Shown: positions 8,136-15,376 of the stretch, one piece after another | Numbering within the stretch: position 1 is the stretch's first letter | Layout of the letters: each line of letters opens with the position of its first letter | Notes under the pieces: model-generated | Seen by the model: only the letters and a program-made list of their open reading frames with translations | Told to the model about the DNA's origin: nothing | The model's database searches: none | Position numbers and translations under genes: made by a program | From: Bacteroidota bacterium | GTDB lineage: Bacteria > Bacteroidota > Bacteroidia > B-17B0 > Aurantibacillaceae | Assembly: GCA_030681615.1 (NCBI GenBank) | Contig: JAUXSA010000145.1 | Location: 23,223 to 87,222, forward strand | Reading direction: 5' to 3' | DNA length: 64,000 bases

Positions 8136-8695
8136 TATTTACCTGTTTTAACCGGAGCTTGTTTAAAACCATCTAATTCTGTTAACTCAGCTTTTACATT
8201 ATCGTACCAGCGGGTTATGGCAATTTCGTAAGTGCCATTTTTTGACTCCTTTTTAAATTGCTTTACACGGTCGTTCAACCCAATTTTAGCGCCCATATAT
8301 TTTTCATTAAAAGATACAGGGTATGGGTCAAGATCAGCTTCTTTAATCGATTTACGAAGTTTCCGACTATACAGCTCTCCCATATCAAATAATACCTGGA
8401 AATATTTTAAGAACATCTCTGTATCTGCTTTTGGTTTTACCCACGAATTACGCCAATCAAAAACCGTAACTACATAAGTAGATGTGCCTGCAAAACGTGA
8501 ACCTTTTTTTTCGCTTGCAAGAATAGCAATAACTGCATCTCCTGAAAGGGCAACAGAATCAACAACATCTCCTTTAAAATCGTTCCAGGTGAGTGGTTTA
8601 GCATCAGACCAGTGAAGCGTATCGTTAGAGGTTACCTGTGCAAACGCATGAAAAGCGCCAACAAATAGCGCTAATAGAATGGAGATCTTTTTCAT
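8135..8695 (-). CDS. DUF922-like secreted protein lacking the HExxH motif
   Basis: The protein has a signal peptide (residues 1-19, ending AFA-Q) and the DUF922 hallmarks: WSDAKPLTWNDFKGD at 29-43, FDWRNSWVK at 79-87, and FDMGELYSRKLRKSI at 103-117. In typical members, annotated as putative zinc proteases, the stretch before FDI..L reads like LAHEQLHFD, an HExxH zinc site. Here it reads LKYFQVLFD (residues 96-104), so both histidines and the glutamate are replaced by Tyr98, Leu102 and Phe99. The fold is probably kept but peptidase activity is probably lost. The gene overlaps crp by one base and is divergent from the pseudouridine synthase gene, 72 bp away. Confidence 0.75.
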   Translation of the reverse strand: MKKISILLALFVGAFHAFAQVTSNDTLHWSDAKPLTWNDFKGDVVDSVALSGDAVIAILASEKKGSRFAGTSTYVVTVFDWRNSWVKPKADTEMFLKYFQVLFDMGELYSRKLRKSIKEADLDPYPVSFNEKYMGAKIGLNDRVKQFKKESKNGTYEIAITRWYDNVKAELTELDGFKQAPVKTGK

Positions 8696-8767
8696 AATGA
8701 ATTAATTAAACTAAAGATAAGAAAATATTTATTATTTAATGATAATTTTACAAACTAATACTTTTTT

Positions 8768-9367
8768 TTGGAACGTTACTTTATTATATACAAACCTTAC
8801 AAAATGATCTCGCAGTTCATTAGTCCTTATAAACAACGGCTGCTTGGCGACCTTGCCTACGATTTCCCCGAAGGAACAAATGCTGTGGGCCGTTTGGATG
8901 ATGACAGCGAAGGCTTACTGATATTAACCACAGATAAAACATTGACCAAACGTTTATTACATCCCGACAGGAAACACAAACGTAATTATATTGTGCAGGC
9001 AGAGAAAAAAATAAACGAAGAAGCCCTGCAAAAATTGAGGGACGGTGTAGAGATAATGGTAAAACGCAAAGGGTTATATACCACACAACCCTGCGAAGTG
9101 AATTTAATAGAGAAACCAAAAAATTTACCGTTTAGAGAACATACCTTTAGAGAAGAGCTACCACAATCGTGGCTGGAATTTGTGTTGATGGAAGGCAAGA
9201 ACCGACAGATACGAAAAATGTGTTCAGCCGTTAGGCACGATTGCAAACGTTTGATACGTACAAAAATTGAGAATCTTTCTCTAGGCGAAATGCAACCGGG
9301 AGAAGTAAAAGAAATGGAACAGAAAGAGTTGTTTGAGTTGTTATTGCTTAACGATAATTTTCTTTGA
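8768..9367 (+). CDS. rRNA pseudouridine synthase, RsuA/RluE family
   Basis: The enzyme isomerises a specific uridine in 23S or 16S rRNA. The catalytic motif GRLDDDSEGLLILT (residues 41-54) holds the nucleophilic aspartate, and MEGKNRQIRKMC near 160 is the conserved C-terminal motif. At 199 residues it lacks an N-terminal S4 domain, as in E. coli RluE (23S U2457), which is the closest functional guess. The start is TTG at 8768: an in-frame TAA lies at 8756, and the conserved IIYKPYKMISQF begins before the first ATG (8804), so ATG cannot be the start. The 3' end overlaps the convergent T9SS gene by 27 bp. Confidence 0.9.
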   Translation: MERYFIIYKPYKMISQFISPYKQRLLGDLAYDFPEGTNAVGRLDDDSEGLLILTTDKTLTKRLLHPDRKHKRNYIVQAEKKINEEALQKLRDGVEIMVKRKGLYTTQPCEVNLIEKPKNLPFREHTFREELPQSWLEFVLMEGKNRQIRKMCSAVRHDCKRLIRTKIENLSLGEMQPGEVKEMEQKELFELLLLNDNFL

Positions 9368-11242
9368 TGTAATTCCGTTCATAGAGATCATCTGAATAAA
9401 ATAAATTCCGTTCAACTTATTACTTAGATCGATCTGATAGCTATCTGATCCGGTTTTTTCTCCGGCAACTTTAGTTTGAAAAACTATTTGCCCTAATACA
9501 TCTGTAATTATTACATCGCTATTTTGTTCGGCCCCATCAATAATAAATATTCCGGAGCCTGGGTTTGGACTAATAGCAAATTCCTTAACATCCCTGCAAT
9601 TTACAGCAACTAAATTAAGATGCTCCGTTTGCCCGTTAAAGTCGGTTTGTTTAAGGCGATAATAAGATGTTCTTTCCGAAGGTTCCTCATCAACAAACGC
9701 ATAATAATTGGTTTTGCTGCTATTTCCTGCACCGGTAATTACTCCTACAGGTTTATAATTAATTCCATCGGTTGTTCGCTCCACTGTAAAGTAATTATTG
9801 TTTTTTTGCGAGGCCGTTGCCCAGGTTAAATTTACTTTACCACTATTACAGTTTGCATCAAACGAAAGTAATTCTACCGGCAAAATACAAGGCGGAGCAT
9901 TGTATGTTACCCTTAAATTAGACGAGGTTCCATTTATAATTTTATAGTTGGTAGAAGGTTCATTGTTAAGCTGGAAAGCTACCTCAAACCAATTGACCGG
10001 TAACTGTGATTGTAATAAAGTATTTGCGGTTGCCCCCAAATTGTAATATCCATAAATACCTGTACCATTAATAGTGAAAGAGTTATAAAATCCATTTCCA
10101 AAGTCGTTATATGCAGCCGGGTTAATAGCGCCATACGGACCAGCAGCGCCGGTAACATCATTAATAAGAACTAACTCTGGAGTTGCCGCAACAACTGTTG
10201 CTACATTAACCTGCACTTCAACACTGGTAATGCATGAAGCATCCGGAATACTTGTAGTGTTAAACAGTATCCATGCTCTGTGCGTTAAGTTTGCACAACA
10301 CACGCCAAGAAATACAAAGCCCGGATTATCGACAAAATTATTAGGCGATTGCCATCCGCCATTTACACCAGCCAGTGTAACCGTTGGATCGATAGAAACA
10401 GGATATTTGGTATTTACATCTTTTAACCACGCTACAGGTACAAGTGTTGTAATAGCCCAACTATCATTTTTATGTTCTATTAAATATTTACCTTCTACAG
10501 GGTTTGCACCGTCTGACTGTGAACCATACTTATCAAAAAACATTGGTGCTGGAATAGTAAGAACATGGCGGCCTGTAGAGTCTGATATCAGTAAAGCTGA
10601 AGAAGTTAATGCGTTAACGGTTTTATCGAGCGTTGTAATTTTCCATCCTTTTGGAAGTTCTACTATTTCCTGGAAACCAAAATAACCGGAAGATACATTG
10701 GTTAATAAAGCCGGTGGCGCGTTTAAAACAACATTATTTTTTATAGCGCCGTTCAATATGGTAAACTCATCAGAAATGCCCTTGTAGATACCGGAATAAT
10801 TTATGCTGTTATTAATAACATTTGCAATTGAAGTGTTTGAAGAGTCAACTATAACCTTAAGATCACCGCTGGTATTTACTGTTACTAATTTTTTCTCAGA
10901 ATGAATAAAGAGTTCATCAGTTGAATTTACAACTAATTTTATTTTATCAGAACTGCTAATACTGTTTGGAAAATAGGATCGTATAACATTACTTTCATTT
11001 TGATGGATGCCCATGCTTGAAATAATATTTGTATTTATTTCTTCCCACCCATTGTTTTTTTTATAATGAACCGGTGATGATGATAAAATAGCTTCGTGCT
11101 CTCCGTTTGCTTTTATAAAAACTTTTGAAAACATTCCCCGCTCGCTCCTAAGCTCAACACTTGCCAAACTGTTTTGAGCAGCTGTGGTAAATGCGCACAA
11201 AATAAAAACCATAAAAAAAGAAAAATACTTTTTTATAATCAT
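9341..11242 (-). CDS. Secreted protein with T9SS type A sorting domain
   Basis: A 633-residue cell-surface or secreted protein. A signal peptide (residues 1-22, ...TTAAQ) is followed by a large beta-rich region with no catalytic motif that I recognise; it contains VPVAWLKDVNTKYPVSIDPT around residue 270, a phrase often seen before repeat regions of surface proteins. A fibronectin-like segment follows (LTWATASQKNNNYFTVERT), typical of proteins ending in a T9SS signal. The C-terminal 75 residues are the type A sorting domain, with ISPNPGSGIF, DVLGQIVF and a basic end KKIIVKQ. It therefore goes across the outer membrane by T9SS. The final codons are antisense to the end of the pseudouridine synthase gene. 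The substrate or ligand is unknown. Confidence 0.88.
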   Translation of the reverse strand: MIIKKYFSFFMVFILCAFTTAAQNSLASVELRSERGMFSKVFIKANGEHEAILSSSPVHYKKNNGWEEINTNIISSMGIHQNESNVIRSYFPNSISSSDKIKLVVNSTDELFIHSEKKLVTVNTSGDLKVIVDSSNTSIANVINNSINYSGIYKGISDEFTILNGAIKNNVVLNAPPALLTNVSSGYFGFQEIVELPKGWKITTLDKTVNALTSSALLISDSTGRHVLTIPAPMFFDKYGSQSDGANPVEGKYLIEHKNDSWAITTLVPVAWLKDVNTKYPVSIDPTVTLAGVNGGWQSPNNFVDNPGFVFLGVCCANLTHRAWILFNTTSIPDASCITSVEVQVNVATVVAATPELVLINDVTGAAGPYGAINPAAYNDFGNGFYNSFTINGTGIYGYYNLGATANTLLQSQLPVNWFEVAFQLNNEPSTNYKIINGTSSNLRVTYNAPPCILPVELLSFDANCNSGKVNLTWATASQKNNNYFTVERTTDGINYKPVGVITGAGNSSKTNYYAFVDEEPSERTSYYRLKQTDFNGQTEHLNLVAVNCRDVKEFAISPNPGSGIFIIDGAEQNSDVIITDVLGQIVFQTKVAGEKTGSDSYQIDLSNKLNGIYFIQMISMNGITSKKIIVKQ

Positions 11243-11726
11243 AACACGATTTTAAAAATTTTAACTAAAGTTCCGGGAGGCGTTTAAAAGATCTTTTATT
11301 TTGATTTAATTGACCTTTGTCTTTCAAAAATACATTAATATTTTTCAAAAACCTAACAGCTACTAAGACACTTATTTAATACGATTTAGAAATCAAATTA
11401 GCGCGATAAACACACAAGGGATAAAGTGATTTTGAGTCCCGTCCAGTCCGCAATTTAAATATACGATTTTATCTCATTATTTTAGTTTTTTCCGCTTTTT
11501 CTGAATGCCAAACTTCGGTGTACCGAAGGGTGATCGAACCCTAATAGAACGCTGATGACACTGATTGTTATGATCAAATATGATCTTTTTATTTAGAATC
11601 ATAGAACATCATACGGATCTGCGTTATCAGCGTTCTATAAAACGTAGATTAGTTTCCACAGCAAACGTGAAAATCATAAAAGTATCTTGCATAGATAACT
11701 GGCATAACAATTGAAATATGTAATGT
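11243..11726. other. Intergenic region with a palindromic element, no gene
   Basis: No open frame here looks coding. The region holds the start region of the minus-strand T9SS gene (a TATTTTTG box on the minus strand at 11325-11332), a small hairpin CTTCGG/CCGAAG at 11513-11528, and the large palindrome described at 11544-11638. The rest is AT-rich sequence without visible structure. Confidence 0.6.
11544..11638. repeat. Imperfect large palindrome, GAACGC-type element, copy 2
   Basis: The outer 13 bp, ATAGAACGCTGAT, are repeated as a perfect invert at 11626-11638. Inside, the arms match imperfectly to the centre. The left arm shares GAACGCnGATGAnACnGATT with the element at 7453, so both belong to one family. 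It is noncoding and lies in a 484-bp gene-free stretch. Confidence 0.75.
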
Positions 11727-11975
11727 ATGAACCAATTAAAAAATAAAAAAATGAGATCTCTATTATTAATTTTTGCAGTAGCATCAGTAGGACTAACCTC
11801 ATGCAGAAAAGATTATGTTTGCGAATGCGTTAAAACCAGCCCAAATGGCACAAGCTCAGAAACAAACAATACAGGTAAAATGAAATTAGATGAAGCCCGC
11901 GCAAAATGCAATGATGGTGATAAATCTGAAACTGTGCTTGGACAAACGTACACTACGGATTGTAGTTTGAAATAA
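11727..11975 (+). CDS. Small lipoprotein of unknown function
   Basis: The 82-residue product has a lipoprotein signal with lipobox LTSC; the mature protein would start at Cys26 and be about 57 residues long. It contains four further cysteines (VCECVK, AKCNDG, TDCSLK), which could form two disulfides. The ATG at 11751 (MRSLLLIFAV) is an equally good or better start, giving a shorter signal peptide. It stands alone on the plus strand between minus-strand genes, with a palindromic element on each side. I do not recognise the family well, although small cysteine-rich lipoproteins of this form recur in Bacteroidota. Confidence 0.75.
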   Translation: MNQLKNKKMRSLLLIFAVASVGLTSCRKDYVCECVKTSPNGTSSETNNTGKMKLDEARAKCNDGDKSETVLGQTYTTDCSLK

Positions 11976-11986
11976 ACAATACATTT

Positions 11987-12143
11987 TTAACCACATAGAC
12001 ACATAGAAAAGAGGTAAAGCAAAGCGCCGAGTAGGTTCACATAATTTTCTTCGCATGCGAAGAAAATACTATGTTTAACTAAATAGGTTTTTGGAAAATC
12101 CTTTTCCATAGACAATGATTCAACTATGTGCCTATGTGGTTAA
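11987..12143. repeat. Large palindromic element, ACATAG type, with inner 24-bp palindrome
   Basis: The outer arms TTAACCACATAGACACATAG and its inverse at 12124-12143 (one mismatch) enclose a 24-bp perfect palindrome at 12044-12067 (ATTTTCTTCGCA and its complement). The element is noncoding and starts 11 bp after the small lipoprotein gene. From general knowledge, ACCACATAG-type palindromes are dispersed in Bacteroidota genomes; I cannot count copies here. RNA from either strand would fold into a long hairpin. Confidence 0.75.
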
Positions 12144-12157
12144 TTTTTTGTTGCAAA

Positions 12158-12198
12158 TCCTCCCCCACCCTTCGGGCACCCCCTCAAGAAGGGGATAA
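12158..12198. repeat. C-rich element between palindrome and papain-fold gene
   Basis: A sharply C-rich 41-bp stretch in AT-rich surroundings, with inner hairpin potential (CCC TTC GGG) and a run CCCCCTCAAGAAGGGG. It lies about 15 bp beyond the end of a minus-strand gene, so it may act as a terminator or be a dispersed repeat. Confidence 0.45.
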
Positions 12199-12212
12199 TT
12201 GGCTTACGCTTT

Positions 12213-12722
12213 CTATAGTGTTGGGCGAAATACTTTAAACTTGCCTTTGGTCATGTCTGCAAATTTAAAAGGGCTTAGACCAACTTTTTTACCGGAGCGG
12301 CCTGTGTTTTGATCGGCTAATACAAAATTTTCTTTACCATTTACTTCATAAATTATAGCGGTGTGATGCTGCATTTTTTCCATGTATATTTTTGTTCCGA
12401 TCTGATATTGCAAGGTCACGCCTTCAAATTGCATAATATCGCCCGGATAAACACAATCTTTTTTATAATTCACTTCGGTGCCAAATTTATAATTACCATC
12501 CCATTTAGCACCAACAGAATTAAGGGCTTCCGCCGCTACATCCCAACACTCGCCCTTGCCTACTTTTTTCCCGATCTTCGTTTTTACAAAATCTATTATT
12601 TTTTTATTTAAAACCGGTGTACTGTCGCAACTAACTATTTTTTTTGGAATTGTGTTTGTGTAGTTGAATGGTTTGAAGATAAAACCAAACATGACTAGTG
12701 CTATAATTATTGTTGTTCTCAT
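12213..12722 (-). CDS. Exported papain-fold (NlpC/CHAP-like) protein
   Basis: The 169-residue protein has an N-terminal hydrophobic segment (residues 2-17) that could be a signal peptide or anchor. Cys59 in GKGECWDVAAEAL and His119 or His120 in MQHHTAIIYEV, followed by ADQNTGR, have the order and spacing of the Cys-His-(Asp/Asn) triad in papain-fold amidases and peptidases (NlpC/P60, CHAP and relatives). The closest named family I recall is the BBC1/AIM3 cysteine-proteinase-fold domain. Its substrate could be peptidoglycan or a peptide, but this is not shown. It lies 4 bp downstream of the M24 peptidase gene, so the two are cotranscribed. Confidence 0.65.
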   Translation of the reverse strand: MRTTIIIALVMFGFIFKPFNYTNTIPKKIVSCDSTPVLNKKIIDFVKTKIGKKVGKGECWDVAAEALNSVGAKWDGNYKFGTEVNYKKDCVYPGDIMQFEGVTLQYQIGTKIYMEKMQHHTAIIYEVNGKENFVLADQNTGRSGKKVGLSPFKFADMTKGKFKVFRPTL

Positions 12723-12726
12723 TTTC

Positions 12727-13404
12727 TTAATTTAAAAATTGTTCAAAAAAACCACCTATCTCTTTTTTAGTATCTACAAAATGAATTTCGTAGATCCAGA
12801 AACGCTCGTTGCCATGTTTATCTTTTGCACTCATCAACATATCATTATCGGGATGAATATAATTAATTGTTTCGTCACCAATAATTTTTTCATGCGGAAA
12901 ATTGCCGATCAAATGTCCGCAATGTATGTTGCCGTAATGCCAACCATATTTTTCGGCAATGGATTTTGTATGGGCATAAAATGCCGCACCGGTAAGTGTT
13001 TCTTTGTTTTGTAAATAAAAGTCACGCCCTTCCTGCCAGGCCAACTCTACATCTTTCTGCAGTTTTAATTTAGCACTGTCGTTCCCTATTACATAGGTCT
13101 TTCCTATATCGGCCTCCCAGTTCTCGAACACGGGACCAAAATCAAAAAACAAAATATCATCATTTTGTAAAATAAGATCAGGGGGATTTTCTTTATAAGG
13201 ACAAAGTGTATTTTTTCCAGCCCTTACAATACGTTTGTGCCAGTATTTTTTTATGCCGAATAATTCAAAAGCCAAAGTAAAGACCTCTGTGTTTAAAGTA
13301 TGCTCTGATTTTCCGGCCACGATCAAACCCTTTCCTTTTATAGTTTCAAACAAAGTCAAGGCTTTTTCTTCCGCCTCAATTAATTTAGTTTTTACAGAAC
13401 TCAT
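12727..13404 (-). CDS. M24 family metallopeptidase (aminopeptidase P-like)
   Basis: A pita-bread-fold peptidase-like protein of 225 residues. Metal-ligand candidates appear in the right order: Asp in FDFGPVF, Asp in EADIGKTY, His in CGHLIGNFPHE, Glu in WIYEIHFVD, and a last Glu near the C-terminus (KKEIGGFFE). The N-terminal creatinase domain of prolidases is absent, so it is a short single-domain member. I take the start at 13404, which forms an ATGA overlap with the GNAT gene; an ATG four codons earlier (13416) is also in frame. The substrate is probably a short peptide; a cytoplasmic location is inferred from the missing signal sequence. Confidence 0.82.
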   Translation of the reverse strand: MSSVKTKLIEAEEKALTLFETIKGKGLIVAGKSEHTLNTEVFTLAFELFGIKKYWHKRIVRAGKNTLCPYKENPPDLILQNDDILFFDFGPVFENWEADIGKTYVIGNDSAKLKLQKDVELAWQEGRDFYLQNKETLTGAAFYAHTKSIAEKYGWHYGNIHCGHLIGNFPHEKIIGDETINYIHPDNDMLMSAKDKHGNERFWIYEIHFVDTKKEIGGFFEQFLN

Positions 13405-14015
13405 TTTACTTCGCATTGTTTTTTTAGGTTTTCCTTCACGCTATCAAACCATTCGTTTTTTAAAATACTTAATACAATGCTATCGCGTCTTGTTACACCA
13501 TCACCGTTATACATGCTGCTGCGCAAAACACCTTCAACCGTGCAGCCAATGGCTTTCATAGCGGCAATGCTTCTTGCGTTACTGTTATCTGCCCTAAACT
13601 CTACCCTTTCCATTTCCATAGTTTCAAAAGCATATTGCAATAATAAAAATTTACAATGTTTATTTAATCCGGTGCCTTGAAAATTTTTGCCATACCAGGT
13701 GTAACCTAATTGCAAAGTTTTATGCAACAATTGAATATCATAAAAACGTGTGCTGCCGGCGTAAGAATTTTGTTTTTTGTCAAACACAATAAAAGGGTAT
13801 TCTTTTTTTGAAGCACGGCCTTCCATGGCAATGTTTAAATACTTCTTTAGGTTCTCTTCGCCACCGGCTTGCACTAAGGAGTATTTCCAGATCTCGGGTT
13901 CGTTTAAAGAAAAACCAAGCAGGTTATTAAAATCAGTTTTTTCGAGTGGCCGAAGGAATACCCTATCGTTCTCTAAAATTATAGTTTGGTTAAGATCAGA
14001 TTTTGCCATATACAT
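13401..14015 (-). CDS. GNAT family N-acetyltransferase (RimJ/RimL type)
   Basis: The 204-residue protein shows LENDRVFLRPLEKTDF at the N-terminus, YTWYGKNFQGTGLNKHCK near the middle (the acetyl-CoA pyrophosphate loop region, Q-x-x-G-x-N/K), and RVEFRADNSNARSIAAMK, which is the usual RimJ/RimL segment RVxxxxxxxNxxSxxxxxK. Members acetylate protein N-termini, amino sugars or small amines; the substrate here is unknown. It is first in a unit with the M24 peptidase (4-bp overlap) and the papain-fold protein. Met3 is an alternative start. Confidence 0.88.
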   Translation of the reverse strand: MYMAKSDLNQTIILENDRVFLRPLEKTDFNNLLGFSLNEPEIWKYSLVQAGGEENLKKYLNIAMEGRASKKEYPFIVFDKKQNSYAGSTRFYDIQLLHKTLQLGYTWYGKNFQGTGLNKHCKFLLLQYAFETMEMERVEFRADNSNARSIAAMKAIGCTVEGVLRSSMYNGDGVTRRDSIVLSILKNEWFDSVKENLKKQCEVK

Positions 14016-14117
14016 AAAGGTACAAATGTTTAAGAATTAGCGCATTTCCATTTCTTAAAAAAACAAAATTTTGTTCTTTATTATGTAATTCAACTATTTT
14101 GCCGGGAGTTACAGCTT

Positions 14118-14576
14118 TTACTTTAAAAGGCCGTATTGATTAAAATGGTGTGCAAAATGTTTGTTATGCAAAGTCAACCACTCCTTATGATCGAGGTCGC
14201 CCATGCGGGGTTGTGTATGCTTAATGTTGGGGTTTTGAGTATAATAATTTTTAAAGTGATCTATCTCTTTATGTAATTCGCTAATAGCAGTTTTAAGATC
14301 GGCAAACTGCAGTGCGGGTGGTTCGTCACTTAAAATAGGATTTTTTATTCCCTGTGTTAATTCGGCAGTGCTGCGTATGACGCGGTCTTTTATTTTTTCC
14401 GCTTCCTCCACAGTAGAATAAAATTTTGAGTTGATACGGCCGGTAGAAATTTTTACAGCCATTGCTAAATGCTCAACAATATGTTGTGGCGACATTTTAC
14501 CCCAAAGCGGTTTAGCGTTTGGTTCTAATTTATTTAAAATATTATTTAACTCGTTGGTGTTATGTATATCTATCAT
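14118..14576 (-). CDS. DUF1569/DinB-like four-helix protein
   Basis: The 152 residues are largely helical and carry histidines at positions typical of the DinB/DUF1569 fold: KMSPQHIVEHLAMAV near 28-42, and LHNKHFAHHFNQYGLL at the C-terminus. These proteins form metal-binding four-helix bundles and are often thiol-dependent transferases, but no activity is established for this subgroup. A cytoplasmic location fits the absence of a signal peptide. The gene is monocistronic by spacing, about 100 bp downstream of the GNAT start region and 45 bp from the barrel gene. Confidence 0.75.
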   Translation of the reverse strand: MIDIHNTNELNNILNKLEPNAKPLWGKMSPQHIVEHLAMAVKISTGRINSKFYSTVEEAEKIKDRVIRSTAELTQGIKNPILSDEPPALQFADLKTAISELHKEIDHFKNYYTQNPNIKHTQPRMGDLDHKEWLTLHNKHFAHHFNQYGLLK

Positions 14577-14621
14577 AAAATAAAAGTACAGTATTTTATT
14601 TAGTCAGGATAAGGAACAAAG

Positions 14622-15275
14622 TTAAAACCTAACCGTTAAATGAAGTTTTGCAACCGGGTTAAGCTGACCTTGAATGTAATGTGATCTTTTTGCCTCGCCA
14701 TATAATAAATGTGCAGTGGTATAATTTACACTGCCATAAAAAATGTTATAACCAACTTCGGGCAACATAAAAATATCTTCAAAGAGTTTTAATTTTAATC
14801 CAAACCCAATAAGCCCATCTATACCATCTGTTGAAGAAGAAAAAGAATTATTCAACCCGGCTAAACCCCCATACACATAACCAGCCGAATAAATGTTACG
14901 GTAAGAAAGATCGGTGAATGTATATAGAACATCTTTACTTTTTATTAAACTGTATTGAACACCTACTCCAATACGAAAGTCTTTATTGATAGATTCGCCA
15001 CTGGTACAATCAAAGCACCCTGCGGGGGCATAATACTTAAAATAACTTTCGTTATAACTAATGGTAGATCTAAAAGCGAATCGTTTTTTGTTGTATTTAA
15101 AAAACAACCCGTTGCTATATTCAATAGCGGGTTTATCTACAAATGAGTGATAGGTACTGCTTAAAGAATTAATGGTAATTAAAGTAGGGCCCAGTTCAAA
15201 ACGTTTTTCTTTCTCCTGCCCTATTACAAGGTTAAAAAGAAATGTAAAAAGAAGAATGTTTATGCCGGCTTTCAT
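14622..15275 (-). CDS. Outer-membrane beta-barrel protein
   Basis: A signal peptide (residues 1-19, ...LVIGQ) is followed by alternating hydrophobic and polar strands with aromatic girdles, and the protein ends in ...KLHLTVRF, a C-terminal Phe typical of barrel proteins recognised by the Bam machinery. At 217 residues it could form a barrel of eight to ten strands. A short segment CFDCTSGES near residue 88 carries two cysteines in a predicted loop. There is no similarity that names its function. It is monocistronic on the minus strand, with about 100 bp to the TonB-dependent receptor end. Confidence 0.8.
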   Translation of the reverse strand: MKAGINILLFTFLFNLVIGQEKEKRFELGPTLITINSLSSTYHSFVDKPAIEYSNGLFFKYNKKRFAFRSTISYNESYFKYYAPAGCFDCTSGESINKDFRIGVGVQYSLIKSKDVLYTFTDLSYRNIYSAGYVYGGLAGLNNSFSSSTDGIDGLIGFGLKLKLFEDIFMLPEVGYNIFYGSVNYTTAHLLYGEAKRSHYIQGQLNPVAKLHLTVRF

Positions 15276-15376
15276 TACCTCAATTTTAAAGATAACGAAA
15301 ACACGACTTAAATATTGTATAGGAATTTACCGGGCCCAGCAAGTTTTAAGAGTTCTACAGGTGTCCGATAAATTTT

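Noticed and set aside
9341..9367. The 27-bp overlap of convergent genes as a sequencing error
   Set aside because: Both frames end with family-typical C-termini (the sorting domain ends KKIIVKQ), so the overlap appears real.
10230..10685. 151-codon open frame opposite the T9SS gene at 9341-11242
   Set aside because: Fully antisense to a well-supported gene, with no domain or start context of its own.
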